Assembly (NCBI RefSeq): GCF_910594005.1 | Contig: NC_057848.1 | Location: 130,830,155 to 130,894,154, forward strand | Source: Cervus elaphus | Lineage: Eukaryota > Chordata > Mammalia > Artiodactyla > Cervidae | DNA length: 64,000 bases | Direction of reading: 5' to 3' | Shown: piece by piece, positions 11,028 through 23,463 of the stretch | Position numbering within the stretch: position 1 is the stretch's first letter | How the letters are laid out: each line of letters opens with the position of its first letter | Notes under the pieces: model-generated | What the model was told of the DNA's origin: nothing | What the model saw: the letters and a program-made list of their open reading frames with translations, nothing else | Databases searched by the model: none | Translations under genes and position numbers: made by a program

Positions 11028-11856
11028 AGTAATTTCTGACATTTCAAAATTATATATTAATTTTGTATGCATAGAATTAAGAAAAAATATATTAAAAAGA
11101 CATCCACACTATTGTGCTATATTAAACTACTAATCTTTGTCTTAGATCAAAAGAAAAATACCTTGGGTACACATTCCTTTTAATTTATATTAACAGAAAT
11201 TTTCATTTATAAACATTAACACTAGAGGCATGACTAAGCAAGACCCTACTTTACTACAAAGAGCTCCTTTCGGTCACTATATGAAGCCTCTCACTGCACA
11301 ATACTAACAGTAGTAACAGAGTGAGCTCCAAAGGCAAATGGTGTTCAATTAGATCATTTATTCCATTTACTAAATAGCCATTTACCAGGTAATAAGATAC
11401 AAAGATGGTTACGATTCAGTTTCTGCTCCCAAAGATCTTTAATGAAAGAGAAAGACAAAGTTTGGACTCTCAAGCTTTATTAATGAGCAACTGAATTTAG
11501 ATGACTTTATAAGCCTGGCAAGGAATTACAAAATTACTACCAAAAATAGCTCCTTTTCCACTCAACTAGTATAGGATATTATTAATGAATAATAAAAAAA
11601 ATTGAAACATCTTAATATTACTCCCTCTCATACAAATATACTTTGCTAAATTTAAAGAAAAAAATGAAATACTAAAATATACAATACTAGAATACTAAAA
11701 TTAATGTGACTATATGGCTAACTCACTCAAAGTAAAATACTCCTATAGAAAAAAAGAAAGGGAAAAAGTTTAAAATTAAAACAAAACAGTGTAATTTCCA
11801 AAGAAAACATAAAATTAAAACCTTTAGCATGGGAAGGTTACCTAAGAGATCTAACC

Positions 11857-12039
11857 CAGGGCTTTTCAACCTCAGCACCATTGACATTTTGTGCCAGGTA
11901 ATCTTTTACTGTGGAGAACTGTTCTAGTAGCATTCTCCATAGTTGTGATAAGCTAAATCTCTCTACAGACATTATGAAATGTCTCCCATGGGGCAAAACA
12001 GCACCTTCCCATCCACCCTACCACCATTGAGAACTATCG
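11857..12039. mobile_element. MER5A-type nonautonomous hAT transposon
   Basis: Begins cagggcttttcaacct and ends attgagaactatcg, diverged copies of the MER5 inverted termini. The internal 'gacattttgtgccaggtaat' and 'ccatggggcaaaacagcacc' follow the consensus order. The 8-bp flanks atctaacc and atctaatt (6 of 8 identical) fit a hAT target-site duplication. Confidence 0.75.
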
Positions 12040-12875
12040 ATCTAATTCTCTTATCAACAGAAAACTGAAGCCTCAAAATGTTTAATTCTTCCAATCCAAG
12101 ATTCCACAAATAGTAGCCAAGACTTGAATCCAAGTATCTCAGATAACTCCTAGTAGACTGATCTTTCTACCATACTGCAAAAGCTAAAACCAACTAAGAA
12201 CTAAAATACAATCAGATAATAGTCCAAAAATATATTCTATCAGATACATATACATGAGATATATTTCATATAATCAGTAAGCAAAATTCAAAGTACAAGA
12301 AAATTTTATAGACTTGCAAAAAAATATTTTCACTAATGTCACTTCTCCTTTCCAATGAATTGAATAATAATGTATCTACTTTCTCACTGTAAAACTTCAA
12401 ATACAACTATGATTTGCATTCTACTATTAATGTCCATTCTAAGGTAAATATCACTAATCAAAAGGATAACAGGCAAAGTTCCACTAACTACTGGTAGTCA
12501 TCAGGCAGAATGAAAAATTAATTCTCTGTTCTATTTAAATAGACATATGAACACTAGAAATCAAAAGGAAAGGCATTTAAATACCTGAATGAATAATTAG
12601 TATCTGCCAAGAGTTTTTGAAAACCAGCAATAATTTAAGTCAAATGAAAATCCAATAAGCAAAATAAGAAATATCCTGATGGACCAGATGATGGTATAAG
12701 AAAACCACCACATTCAGAAGTTCTTTTATTTTTTATCTAGAAATCTTCATTATAAAATATTTAAAAGGGAAAATATACTGATCACATTATTAGTAAACTG
12801 ATATTTCAGATAATTCAAAACTCTTAGCTGCAATAAACAAAAGCAAAACCTAAGTTTCTGATAAATCAGTCTTAC

Positions 12876-13002
12876 CTTCCAAGGAAATACCAAGACTGGC
12901 CAGAATTAGGATCTGCTTCCAAGGACTTTTGGAGATACTGAATAGCATAGCTTTCCTTGGTGGCTTTATCTCCCAGGAGATCCACAGTATGATGCATCCA
13001 AC
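12876..13002 (-). CDS. KDM6A: KDM6A coding exon, TPR 5 (127 nt)
   Basis: Two bases complete Gly, then WMHHTVDLLGDKATKESYAI to SGQSWYFLG and two bases of an Arg codon, ending at GTAAG. It holds TPR 5 and the start of TPR 6, with the typical W..LG pattern (about human residues 250-292). All residues agree with recalled human KDM6A. The lack of change across 42 codons indicates strong purifying selection. Confidence 0.93.
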
Positions 13003-13393
13003 CTATAGTAAATGATTAAAAATGTTTATATAAATGACTTAATCTACTACTTAAAAGAATACAGAGCAGAAACAAACACATAAAAAATACTCTTTTCAGT
13101 CAATTTATTCATTTAGCTTGGCATACACACTCCCCAAATTTAGAACTGTCAACTCAGTCCTAAAAAAGTTTTGTCTTTAAGGTACAGTCAAAGCAATGAA
13201 GAACTTTCATTCCAGAGAAATTAAAACAATTTTAAGTATTGACTTGTCACTTACTAGATTACCAACTATAGTTCTATTCTCTAATTTTTGTATTTGAAAA
13301 AACTTCAAGATACGAAACAAAGAATATAAGATGATAAATCTTATTTACTGTTTCATGGAAAACTTAATGTGCATTTAAAAATCTCTATTAAGA

Positions 13394-13553
13394 GGGATGG
13401 GATGGAGAGGGAGGCAGGAGGGGGGATCGGGATGGGGAACACATGTAAATCCATGGCTGATTCATGTCAATGTATGGCAAAAACCACTACAATATTGTAC
13501 AGTAATTAGCCTCCAACGAATAAAAATAAATGGAAAAAAAAAATAAAATAAAA
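13394..13553 (+). mobile_element. Ruminant L1 3'UTR tail
   Basis: Forward copy of the same L1 3' end seen reversed at 16867. It has 'aacacatgtaaatccatggc', 'caaaaaccactacaatattg', 'aataaaaataaatgg' and an A-rich tail. It is antisense to KDM6A. Confidence 0.85.
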
Positions 13554-13811
13554 ATCTCTATTAACACCATGTTTACTTCCAAGGAGTAAATATAAAGCTA
13601 TATCATCAATGATAGTTCAGAGTAGCACACACAACGTACAATCCTACCTTACTGGCACTGGCTACATATATTCACAACTCATGTAAAATAAAAATTACAA
13701 TCATTTGACAATTTTTTTAAAACTCCAAGACTATAAGAAAGAGTCCATTCAAATGCTGCAGATAAAAATGGTACAAAATGGGTAACACAAATCTTTACTA
13801 AACAAATTTAG

Positions 13812-14165
13812 ATGGTATACATAATCTCACTTATCTGTGGAATCCAAAAAAGTGAAATATGCAGAAGCAGGGAGTTGAATGGTGGTTACCAGGAGTGGTA
13901 TGATAGAGGAAATGGGGAGATGTTGGTCGAAAGAAACAAAGTTGAAGTTATATAGGATGAGTAAATCTAGAGAACTAACATACAGCATTATGACTGGATG
14001 AGAGAATAGATTTGAGGTGCTCTCACCACAGGGGGGAAAAAAAGGTAACTATGTGAGGAGATGGATATGTGGGAAAGCTTGACTGTAGCAACCATTTCAC
14101 TATGTACAGGTATATCAAAACATCATCTTGTACACCTTAAATAAAACTGTTATGATAAAACAAAC
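13812..14165 (+). mobile_element. Older L1 3' end
   Basis: Contains the L1 3' sequence order 'tgtggaatccaaaaaagtga', 'tggtggttaccaggagtgg', 'caaaacatcatcttgtacac', 'cttaaataaaactgt', then an A-rich tail. Confidence 0.6.
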
Positions 14166-15543
14166 AAACAAGCTGACTATGTAAGTAATCAAAACACTAG
14201 ATCATGGAATACTAGCACATGGAATAATTTGACTTAATGTGCCAGGGAATCATAATTTCAGTTGTGGATCAATTCAAATTCACAAAATCAGCTGTTTTTC
14301 ATGTATAGTTCACAGTACACAAAACAAACAAGGACCCTTATTTTCTGATATTTATTACAGTTGCTGTGCTCCAAAAGAAAGAGGGCTGAGTTATCATGTT
14401 TTATGGAAATATAAGTCAATCACACACTTATTCATCTGTTCCTCCCTTACCTCTCCTACTATTACTACTAAACAGGACCTAGAGTAACAGACTCTAAAAG
14501 GAGTTCCTTAAGCAGCAGTGACAAGCAAGTAGGAAGGATTGATGTGCAGGCATAAATTAGACTCAATAACGGGAAGTATTTTCCCTTTCAAAACCATGAA
14601 AAGTTTACCTATACATTCAGCCAAAGAGGACAGGTTTGTGTGCATTTTTGCTACTGACACATTCTTCAGTGCAGCTAAAGTGCATAAAAACTTATTTATA
14701 AATAATGTGAATTTTAAAAGTTTGTATTCACATTATTAGCTGAATGAGTAAGCTATCTCAAGGCATCAATTTGTTCTTTTACCTAAGAACACAAAACCTT
14801 TTTTGCTGTACTAATAAACTTATTTTAACTTAAATATACCAATTCACATTATCTAAACTCTGCAAGTAATCATTAAAAACAAATACTTGACTATAATTTT
14901 TAAAAGTATGGATAAACTCATGGAAATTCTAACCAGAGATTAAAGACAAAATTAAAAAATGAAAGTTTTATATGAAAGCAGTGTTTTTATTCTGTATAAC
15001 TGATCACATAGTATGCATTAGTATCATGAAGTGAAAAAATTTAAGCTTAAATAATTTTAAAATTACATTAAAAACAGTCATGCTAACGATTATATTCTTT
15101 CATCTTCAACATTACAACAGAACTGCATGTGTAGAGAATCTAGATGTTCCACATTTCTTACATAAAGATGTCTTAGTATTCCTGACAGAGCTATGAAAGC
15201 AAGCTCACCAATCACTAAGAGACTTTAGGTAAATCACTTAACTTCATTGAGTTCTAATGGTATCTGGCACAAAGAAAGCATTCAATCGCCCTCACTCATG
15301 GTTAAGTACCAGTGTATAATTTTGAGCATTTAAAAGAAAAGTTACACTAAAGAATTGTAATAAGATTGACTGTGAGACAGACAATACTCAGCAGAAGGTG
15401 GAAATATGATGAGTTCAGATAAATTCTATCAACTTTGGAAAAGGAAGGAAAAGAAATAGGATACGTAAGTCATGTATTTACCATCAGTAACATGTAAAAA
15501 ACATTAAGCAATGTACTTATAACACACTAAGTGAATATTATTA

Positions 15544-15642
<99 letters not shown>

Positions 15643-16150
15643 CTAAAAAGTAGGAAAAAAAGATTTAATGAAAATAAAATTAACATCTTTAAAGAATTAG
15701 CTCATGTTAAATCTTAGACAATATTGATATTTCAGCATATTTTAAAAAATCAACTAAAAGATCAAAGTGCATACTGAATGTTCCTCTAACTCTAGACAGT
15801 TATGGTTAATAGGCCATGTTTCAGAGTATTTAATACCAGTAAAACATTCAATACAACAAAGTATCATTAAAATATGACCTTTGAGTACTTCAAGTTGAAA
15901 CCAAAGGATGTGAGACAGCATCGTATGTATTCAGTAGAAATCTTATTTCAAATTTTGATCTTTCCAAAGGCTAGTGATATGGGATATGACACTCTCTTGT
16001 AATGCTGGGCAGCAGTACTGAGCCACAGTTGCCAGTCAGTTACAAGATCATGAGGGTAAACAATCGATATCCTTCCAACCATTCTGTATCCATACAACCA
16101 TTTTGATTTTCACCTCAGTTCAATATTTAATAAGTTACATGAGATATGCA

Positions 16151-16180
16151 AACTAATAAAAATAAATGAAAAAAAAAAAA
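16151..16180 (+). mobile_element. Tiny L1 3' tail
   Basis: 'aactaataaaaataaatg' plus an A run is the extreme 3' terminus of ruminant L1. Only about 30 nt are present. Confidence 0.55.
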
Positions 16181-16794
16181 GAATTTGCTAAGTCTTAACA
16201 GTTAAAAAGAAAATCATCTGAACCTATTTAATAACATAAATGATGTCCACTTTATTTAATAACACAAATGAAGCTAGCAAAGTATTCTACTTCCAAGTGC
16301 ATCACCTGTTTGCCTAGAAATACCAAGCTCCAAAGCAACTTAATTTGAACAAATAGAGCACATGTCAAAACTGTTGTTATAAAACTAAGTACAAAAGCCA
16401 ATGAAATCTAAGTTTAAAAGATACAATCACTGGTATATATCCTATGAAAAAATTATCATACATACATGATTTTAAAGAAAACTCCCCATAACTATTGTCT
16501 AATGATGTTTATAATATATAAGATTGCATGGGCAAAACTCTAAATGAAACCATTTACCCACAGTTCTCACCCCAAAAGTACTAATATGACTGAAACCCAT
16601 TATTGCTACAGTCTGAAAGCTGAAGACAACTCCTCCCCATCTCTCCAAAAGGGGGAAAGGCAACAAAAGAAAACTTTGCAAATATTATTTTTAGAATACA
16701 ATTGGCAGAACAATGGATTAAAGTGGCTATGTCACTGTAGCTGGCTGAGCAAACAAACCTTTCTCCCCCAAAAAGTAGAGACATAAAACTAGCT

Positions 16795-16851
16795 GTGTGA
16801 GCCTCAGGCAAATCACTTGAACTATGATTCAACATCCATACAACAGATGTA
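16795..16851 (+). repeat. MIR SINE, 5' part (split by L1)
   Basis: 'gtgagcctcaggcaaatcac' matches MIR. The element resumes after the L1 at about 19471-19520 with 'cttaggattaaatgagataa', the later part of the MIR consensus. Confidence 0.65.
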
Positions 16852-16866
16852 ATGCATGATTTTTCT

Positions 16867-19455
16867 TTTTTTTTCTTTTTCCATTTATTTTTATTCGTTG
16901 GAGGCTAATTACTTTACAATATTGTAGTGGTTTTTGCCATACATTGACATGAATCAGCCTTGGATTTACATGTGTTCCCCATCCTGATCCCTCCTCCCGC
17001 CTCCCTCCCCATCCCATCCCACTAGGTCTTCCCAGTGCACCAGCCCGGAGCACTTGTCTCATGCATCCAACCTGGGCTGGTGATCTGTTTCACTCTAGAT
17101 AGTATACTTGTTTCAATGTTATTCTCTCAGAACATCCCACCCTCACCTTCTCCCACAGAGTCCAAAAGTCTGTTCTGTACATCTGTGTCTCTTTTTCTGT
17201 TTTGCATATAGGGTTATCGATACCATCTTTTAAAATTCCATATATATGCGTTAGTATACTGTATTTATTGGTCTTTATCTTTCTGGCTTACTTCACCCTG
17301 TATAATGGGCTCCAGTTTCATCCATCTCATTAGAACTGATTCAAATGAATTCTTTTTAATGGCTGAATAATATTCCATGGTGTATATGTACCACTGCTTC
17401 CTTATCCATTCGTCTGCTGATGGGCATTCTCTGGCTGCTTCCATGTCCTGGCTAATGTAAACAGTGCTGCGATGAACACTGGGGTGCACGTGTCTCTTTC
17501 AGATCTGGTTTCCTCAGTGTGTATGCCCAGCAGTGGGATTGCTGGGTCATATGGCAGTTCTATTTCCAGTTTTTTAAGGAATCTCCACACTGTTCTCCAT
17601 AGTGGCTGTACTAGTGTGCATTCCCACCAACAGTGTAAGAGGGTTCCCTTTTCTCCACACCCTCACCAACATTTATTACTTGTAGACTTTTGGATAGCAG
17701 CCATCCTGACTGGCATGTAATGGTACTTCATTGTGGTTTTGATTTGCATTTCTCTGATAATGAGAGATGTTGAGCATCTTTTCATGTGTTTGTTAGCCAT
17801 CTGTATGTCTTCCTTGGAGAAATGTCTGTTTAGTTCTTTGGCCCATTTTTTGATTGGGTCATTTATTTTTCTGGAATTGAGCTGCAGGAGTTGCTTGTAT
17901 ATTTTTGAGATTAATCCTTTGTCTGTTTCTTCGTTTGCTATTATTTTCTCCCAATCTGAGGGCTGTCTTTTCACCTTGCTTATAGTTTCCTTTGTTGTGC
18001 AAAAGCTTTTAAGTTTCATTAGGTCCCATTTGTTTATTTTTGCTTTTATTTCCAATATTCTGGGAGGTGGGTCATAGAGGATCTTGCTGTGATTTATGTC
18101 GGAGAGTGTTTTGCCTATGTTCTCCTCTAGGAGTTTTATAGTTTCTGGTCTTACATTTAGATCTTTAATCCATTTTGAGTTTATTTTTGTGTATGATGTT
18201 AGAAAGTGTTCTAGTTTCATTCTCTTACAAGTGACCAGTTTTCCCAGCACCACCTGTTAAAGAGGTTGTCTTTTTTCCTTTGCATATCCTTGCCTCCTTT
18301 GTCGAAGATAAGGTGTCCATAGATACGTGGATTTATCTCTGGGCTTTCTATTTTGTTCCACTGATCTACATTTCTGTCTTTGTGCCAGTACCATACTGTC
18401 TTGATGACTGTGGCTTTGTAGTAGAGTCTGAAGTCAGGCAGCTTGATTCCTCCAGTTCCATTCTTCTTTCTCAAGATTGCTTTGGCTAGCTATTCAAGGT
18501 TTTTTGTATTTCCATACAAATTGTGAAATTATTTGTTCTAGTTCTGTGAAGAATACCGTTGGTAGCTTGATAAGGATTGCACTGAATCTGTAGATTGCTT
18601 TGGGTAGTACAGTCATTTTCACAATATTGATTCTTCCAATCCATGAACATGGTATATTTCTCCATCTATTTGTGTCCTCTTTGATTTCTTTCATCAGTGT
18701 GTTTTATATATATAGGTCTTTCACTTCTTTAGGTAGATATACTCAAGTATTTTATTCTTTTTGTTGCAATGGTGAATGGTATTGTTTCCTTAATTTCTCT
18801 TTCTGTTCTCATTGTTAGTGTATAGGAATGCAAAGGATTTCTGTGTGTTCAATTTTATATCCTGCAACTTTACTATATTCGTTGATTAGCTCTAGTAATT
18901 TTCTGGTAGAGTCTTTAGGGTTTTCTATGTAGAGGATCATGTCATCTGCAAACAGTGAGAGTTTTACTTCTTCTTTTCCTATCTGGATTCCTTTTATTTC
19001 ATTTTCTGCTCTGATTGCTGTGGCCAACACTTCCAAAACTATGTTGAATAGTAGTGGTGAGAGTGGGCATCCTTGTCTTGTTCCTTATTTTAGAGGAAAT
19101 GCTTTCAATTTTTCACCATTGAGGATAATGTTTGCTGTGGGTTTGTCATATATAGCTTTTATATGTTGAGGTATGTTCCTTCTATTCCTGCTTTCTGGAG
19201 AGTTTTTTATCATAAATGGATGTTGAACTTTGTCAAAGGCTTTTTCTGCATCTATTGAGATAATCATATGGTTTTTATCTTTCAATTTGTTAATGTGGTA
19301 TATTACATTGATTGATTTGTGGATATTAAAGAATCCTTGCATTCCTGGGATAAAGCCCACTTGGTCATGATGTATGATCTTTTTAATATGTTGTTGGATT
19401 CTGTTCGCTAGAATTTTGTTAAGGATTTTTGCATCTATGTTCATCAGTGATATTG
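16867..19455 (-). mobile_element. 5'-truncated L1, 2.6 kb, in KDM6A sense direction
   Basis: The + strand starts with a T-rich run (the poly(A) tail reversed) and then gives the ruminant L1 3'UTR and the C-terminal half of ORF2. Frames on the minus strand show the reverse transcriptase segment (VGFIPGMQG, IISIDAEKAFDKVQHPFM, 19085-19444), the FADD catalytic motif (18815-19036) and the long C-terminal tail (17663-18253). These lie in different frames, so ORF2 is broken by frameshifts and cannot make a full protein. Flanks atgcatgatttttct (16852-16866) and atgcctgatctttct (19456-19470) are a target-site duplication, 13 of 15 identical. Confidence 0.93.
16884..16895 (-). promoter_or_regulatory. 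Two tandem AATAAA signals in the L1 tail
   Basis: On the minus strand the L1 3' end carries AATAAA twice in a row (16890-16895 and 16884-16889), just before its A-rich tail. They are in the same direction as KDM6A transcription and could act as a weak intronic polyadenylation site. Confidence 0.6.
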
Positions 19456-19689
19456 ATGCCTGATCTTTCTATCCAGAGTTCTTCTTAGGATTAAATGAGA
19501 TAAAGAGCTATGGAAATAAGGAGCTCTATGTCAACACAGGGAAAAATTGCAAGAATGTCCATTGAGATTAATAGTTATTACATAAACTTTTATTCATCAG
19601 GTTATGACTTCCCTTTTAAACATTAATCTGATCTGAAAAAGTAAATTAGACAGTTAGTGAAGGGTAAGAATCAAGTTATTCAACTCAGT

Positions 19690-19790
19690 TCCTTCAACTG
19701 GTAAGTATTTGTTGAACACCTAACACATAACAGAAACTGCTGGGACTACAGGCGAGAATACAGATATGAAAACAAAACTTACTGTACTGT
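19690..19790 (-). repeat. L2 3'-end fragment
   Basis: 'gtatttgttgaacacctaac' followed by 'gctgggactacaggcgagaa' is the reversed L2 3' end (consensus tattTgttgagcacctac). Confidence 0.5.
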
Positions 19791-20079
19791 GTACAGTAAC
19801 AATATTGTACATGGTTATTTCCCAGAAGCAGACAAGCTTAAGAGTACTAGCAGATTGGGCAGAAAAGGCAGAGACAAGCAGACAGCTTCACAAAGACCTT
19901 CCTAAACCATGTTAAAAGACTGTAGACTATATCCTAAGACAATGGGCTACCACTGAAATGAGTTCAAGCAATATAATCAAATTTATATTTTAGGAAAACC
20001 ACCTTCTGGAATTACCTCAACAAATGCTAAAACATACTTCCAAACACTAGTAATAATTATAATATTAGTAATAATAAAT

Positions 20080-20870
20080 CATCAAACTTGAAAAACTGGA
20101 TGGACCATACTGAGAAACCATGTTTTATTTCTACCTCATACTATATACAAAACTGGCACCCACATTAAAGACCTAAATATGAAATGTAGAAGTATATAAG
20201 TAAAAGAAGAAAATGGATAATATTTCCTTGAGATGGGAAAAAATTAATTTGACTTGGCAAAAACCACACAAATCAGGAGGAGGAAGGATCTGACTTGATA
20301 CACGTAAGGAGAAAAATAGGCAATGGACATTAAAAACCAACATGTAAAAGGTGAAAACATGTAAAGTATAAACCTCGAGAAATCAGAAAATGCAAATTTA
20401 AATGAAATACTAGCTTCTACCAATTAGACTGGCAAACATAAAGTTGGGTAGTTCTTAGTATTGTGGGGATATAAAGGGAAATACTCATGCCTTACTGAAG
20501 GGGATTTACTCATGGAACTAGGTGTCTAAATATGCTACAATCTAAACATCTCATTCTTGGGATATATCTATACACCAAAGGAACCTTCCCATAGGTAATA
20601 TTATAAATGGTACTGTTTGTAGTATCAAGGAGATGGACAACTAGGTCTATCTCACTAGGTGAGTAGAAACGTAAAATATGATGGATGTTCACAGCAGAAC
20701 ATTAAGTAGTGACTATAAGTAGCATACAAAAGCAACATGAGTTTATGTGTAAAGGTATTTAGTAAAGTTTTGCCTCCGGTAACGCTGCGGTAACATTCCA
20801 CAGAGAGCATAAAATTCTGGATAAAATACAAAAGACAACTTTCTATCAGAAAGCACTGAAAAGTAACCAA
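20080..20870 (+). mobile_element. Old L1 ORF2/3' fragment
   Basis: 'cacccacattaaagacctaa', 'gtataagcctcgagaaat'-like text at 20365, 'aaatgaaatac' and 'cattcttgggatatatctat' follow the order of L1 ORF2 C-terminal and 3' sequence in a strongly diverged copy. Edges are uncertain. Confidence 0.5.
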
Positions 20871-21229
20871 AATTAGGCAAAACCAGAGAAGTTAAGACTT
20901 AGAGGAATGGAATGGCACTGGTTCAGTAACCCCGTTTTTCCTATGTTGACCTGAAGGCAGGCCCCAACTGGTATTTGGTTGGCTAGACCTCAAACAGAAA
21001 TTGGCAATCTTACTAGCTTGAAAAATAAGAGGAAAGACTTTGAAGGTATCACAAGAGCTAAAAGTGAGTGAAGAAGAAACAATCCCAGAAAAGAAAGAGA
21101 GACAGAATATCAACTTCTGCAATTAAACTGCTCAAATTCCTGGTTTACCACTGAACTACACAGGAACACAGCAGACGTCCAGCAGCCTAAAAGAACTAAA
21201 GAAAGAGAGATTTAGCTGCTGTCCACCAC

Positions 21230-22160
21230 AGGGATGACAAAGTTTAGTGTGTGACTTGAGCAAAGTTAAAACTGCTATTAAAACAAAAAATCAACTTCAG
21301 AAAAATATAACAAAGTCACTCTTCACAACACATTATTCATGATACCCAGGATAAAATTATCAGGCTTGTAAGAATCAGGGAATTTTTACACATGTTCAAA
21401 AGAAAAAGAAATGAATGAAAATCAGCCATGAAATAATTCAGATGTTGCAATTTGCAAATAATTTTAAAGCAGCTATTTTAATGAAGTTCACAAATGAAAA
21501 AGAAAATAATCAGTAAGGAATGGACAAAAAAAGCCAAAGCACAGAAAAATAAATTAAAAGAGAAACAAAAGGAAATTCTCAAACTGAAAAATACAAATTT
21601 AAAATTTTTAAAAAAGAAAAAAGTTGCTGAAGGACTGAGCAGATTAAAGACTTTAGAAAAATGAACAAATTTGAAAAGAGGTTGGCAGAAAGTATCCAGA
21701 CTGAAGCAAAACAGACAAAAAAGGAAAAAAAAAAAAGCCATCCAAGATGTACAAGATAATAACAAAATATCTACCATACCCATAACAGGAGTCCAAGAAG
21801 GACAGAAAGAATGGGGCAGAGAAAATATGGACAATATAATGGCTGAGAACTTTTCATAATGGATGACATTAAATCCTATATCCAAAAGACCAGGAAAAAC
21901 ACTGGTAAAAATATAAACGAAAAACCAATACCTAAGTACATCATAGTCAGATACTTAAGAAAAATGTTAAAAAGAACCTTGAAAGTAGCCAGAAAAAAAC
22001 CACAAAATACGAAGGATACAAGAATGACAGACAACTTTATGTAATCATATCAGTGATCAAATTAAGTATAAATGGACTAGATATTCAAACAAAGAACAAT
22101 AGAGACTGCCAGAACAGATTACAAAAGTGAAAGAAAGCCATGAACATAATATAAGATTTG
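21230..22160 (+). pseudogene. L1 ORF1-like remnant
   Basis: Frames at 21671-21859 and 21859-22044 read KKAIQDVQDNNKISTIPITG, then ENMDNIMAENF, then PIPKYIIVRYL. These are the order and motifs of the RNA-binding domain of L1 ORF1, preceded by a Lys/Glu-rich coiled-coil-like stretch. After about 22030 the text 'aaattaagtataaatggac' resembles the start of the ORF2 endonuclease. It is broken by stops and frameshifts. A HAL1 element is an alternative. Confidence 0.6.
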
Positions 22161-22429
22161 CACTTTTTCCTATAAGGACTCAAATAGACTGAAATAAAAG
22201 GATGAAAAACATACGATGTAAATTCTAAACATCAGAAAGCTGAAGTGATTAGATTCAGATCACATTAAGAAGGCTTCAAGACAAAGCACTGCCAGAGATG
22301 AAGAGGAATATTTCATAATGATAAAGGACATATCAGGATGACATAACAATAACAAAGCTTTTTAAAAAAATGAGAAGGCTGACAGATTTAATGCTGATAA
22401 AATACTATTTGTCTATAAAATTTATTCCA

Positions 22430-23250
22430 GTTTCACCAACTGTCCCACTTTTCTGGTCCAGGATCTAATTCAAGATTCCACACTGTGTTCAGTTAGCATG
22501 TGTCTTTACCATCCTCTAACCTGAGACAGACACTCAGTCTCTGACTTTTCATTACCTTGATATTTAAAGTACTAGCTGATTATTTTGAAGAATGTACCTT
22601 TCAAACTAGTAAGTACCTTGTGGAAAGATATTCAACATTTCTCATACATTAATTAAAATTCCACAGAAATAAAGAGGTGTCCCCTTTCCCCCACTTATTT
22701 ATTCAACTATTCATTTATAGCAACATGAGCTAATATATTTTATTTTGTAGTGAACACATTATAATTATTTGTTCCTAAACTTGTGTCCGATTCAGTGATT
22801 AGAAACCCTATTCCCCTCAAGTTGGCTCCTGAATCTTTTCGCGTGCCTCATCATTTTTTGAGCGCTCCCTTACTTTTTGGCACCATGAAATATTCCAGGG
22901 CTCATCTTGTAGGTTCCCTCCCTAAGCTCTGGAATCACACACTTCTCCCCAAGAATTTTTGATTTCTTTCACTGAAGAATCAAATTTAGAAACAAAGATC
23001 TGGATGCTAGAACATTCACTGCTGTGGAGGGGGGCCTTGCTTCTAGGCACTCACAGCAAACAGAGCTGGGAAATATATTAATGTATACACAACACATACA
23101 CATACACACATACTCTTCCATCTGTATCTATTTCTATTCAACTCTCAATTTCTGTAAATAACCGTATATTTAGTTTTTACTCCAATTCCAATCCAATACC
23201 ACAGAGTTCAGTCTAGCCTTTTTCTTTTCTTACTTGGTAAGTTCTCCAAC
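22430..23250 (-). mobile_element. Ancient L1 (L1ME-type) 3'UTR remnant
   Basis: Reversed segments 'ggtccaggatctaattcaag', 'catcattttttgagcgctcc', 'ccagggctcatcttgtagg' and 'agatctggatgctagaacat' follow the order of the old mammalian L1M 3'UTR consensus. Confidence 0.6.
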
Positions 23251-23361
23251 AGTGAAAATCTAGTCCTCATTATTCATAATACATTTACTTAGGGATAAGC
23301 AAATATCCTTAATGCCAAATTCAGACTTAAATTGAAGAAATTAGGGAAAACCACTAGACCA

Positions 23362-23463
23362 CTCAGTTCAGTTCAGTCGCCCAGTCGTGTCCGACTCTTT
23401 GTGACCCCATGAACTGCAGCACGCCAGGCCTCCCTGTCTATCACCAACTCCCGGAGTCTACCC
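23362..23463 (-). mobile_element. Inverted BovB 3' terminus
   Basis: 'cagttcagttcagtcgccca' through 'tcaccaactcccggagtcta' is the reverse complement of the BovB 3' end found at about 25395-25491, with scattered mismatches. It abuts the forward BovB that begins at about 23464. Confidence 0.85.

Noticed and set aside
16226..16272. Repeated phrase 'tttaataaca.aaatga' twice
   Set aside because: A short AT-rich local duplication with no sign of function.
17733..18077. Hydrophobic 114-codon + strand frame
   Set aside because: Antisense of L1 ORF2; hydrophobicity comes from complementing Lys- and Asn-rich codons.
21478..21885. 135-codon Phe-rich minus-strand frame
   Set aside because: It is the antisense of the A-rich L1 ORF1-like block; the Phe and Leu run reflects complemented Lys codons, not a membrane protein.
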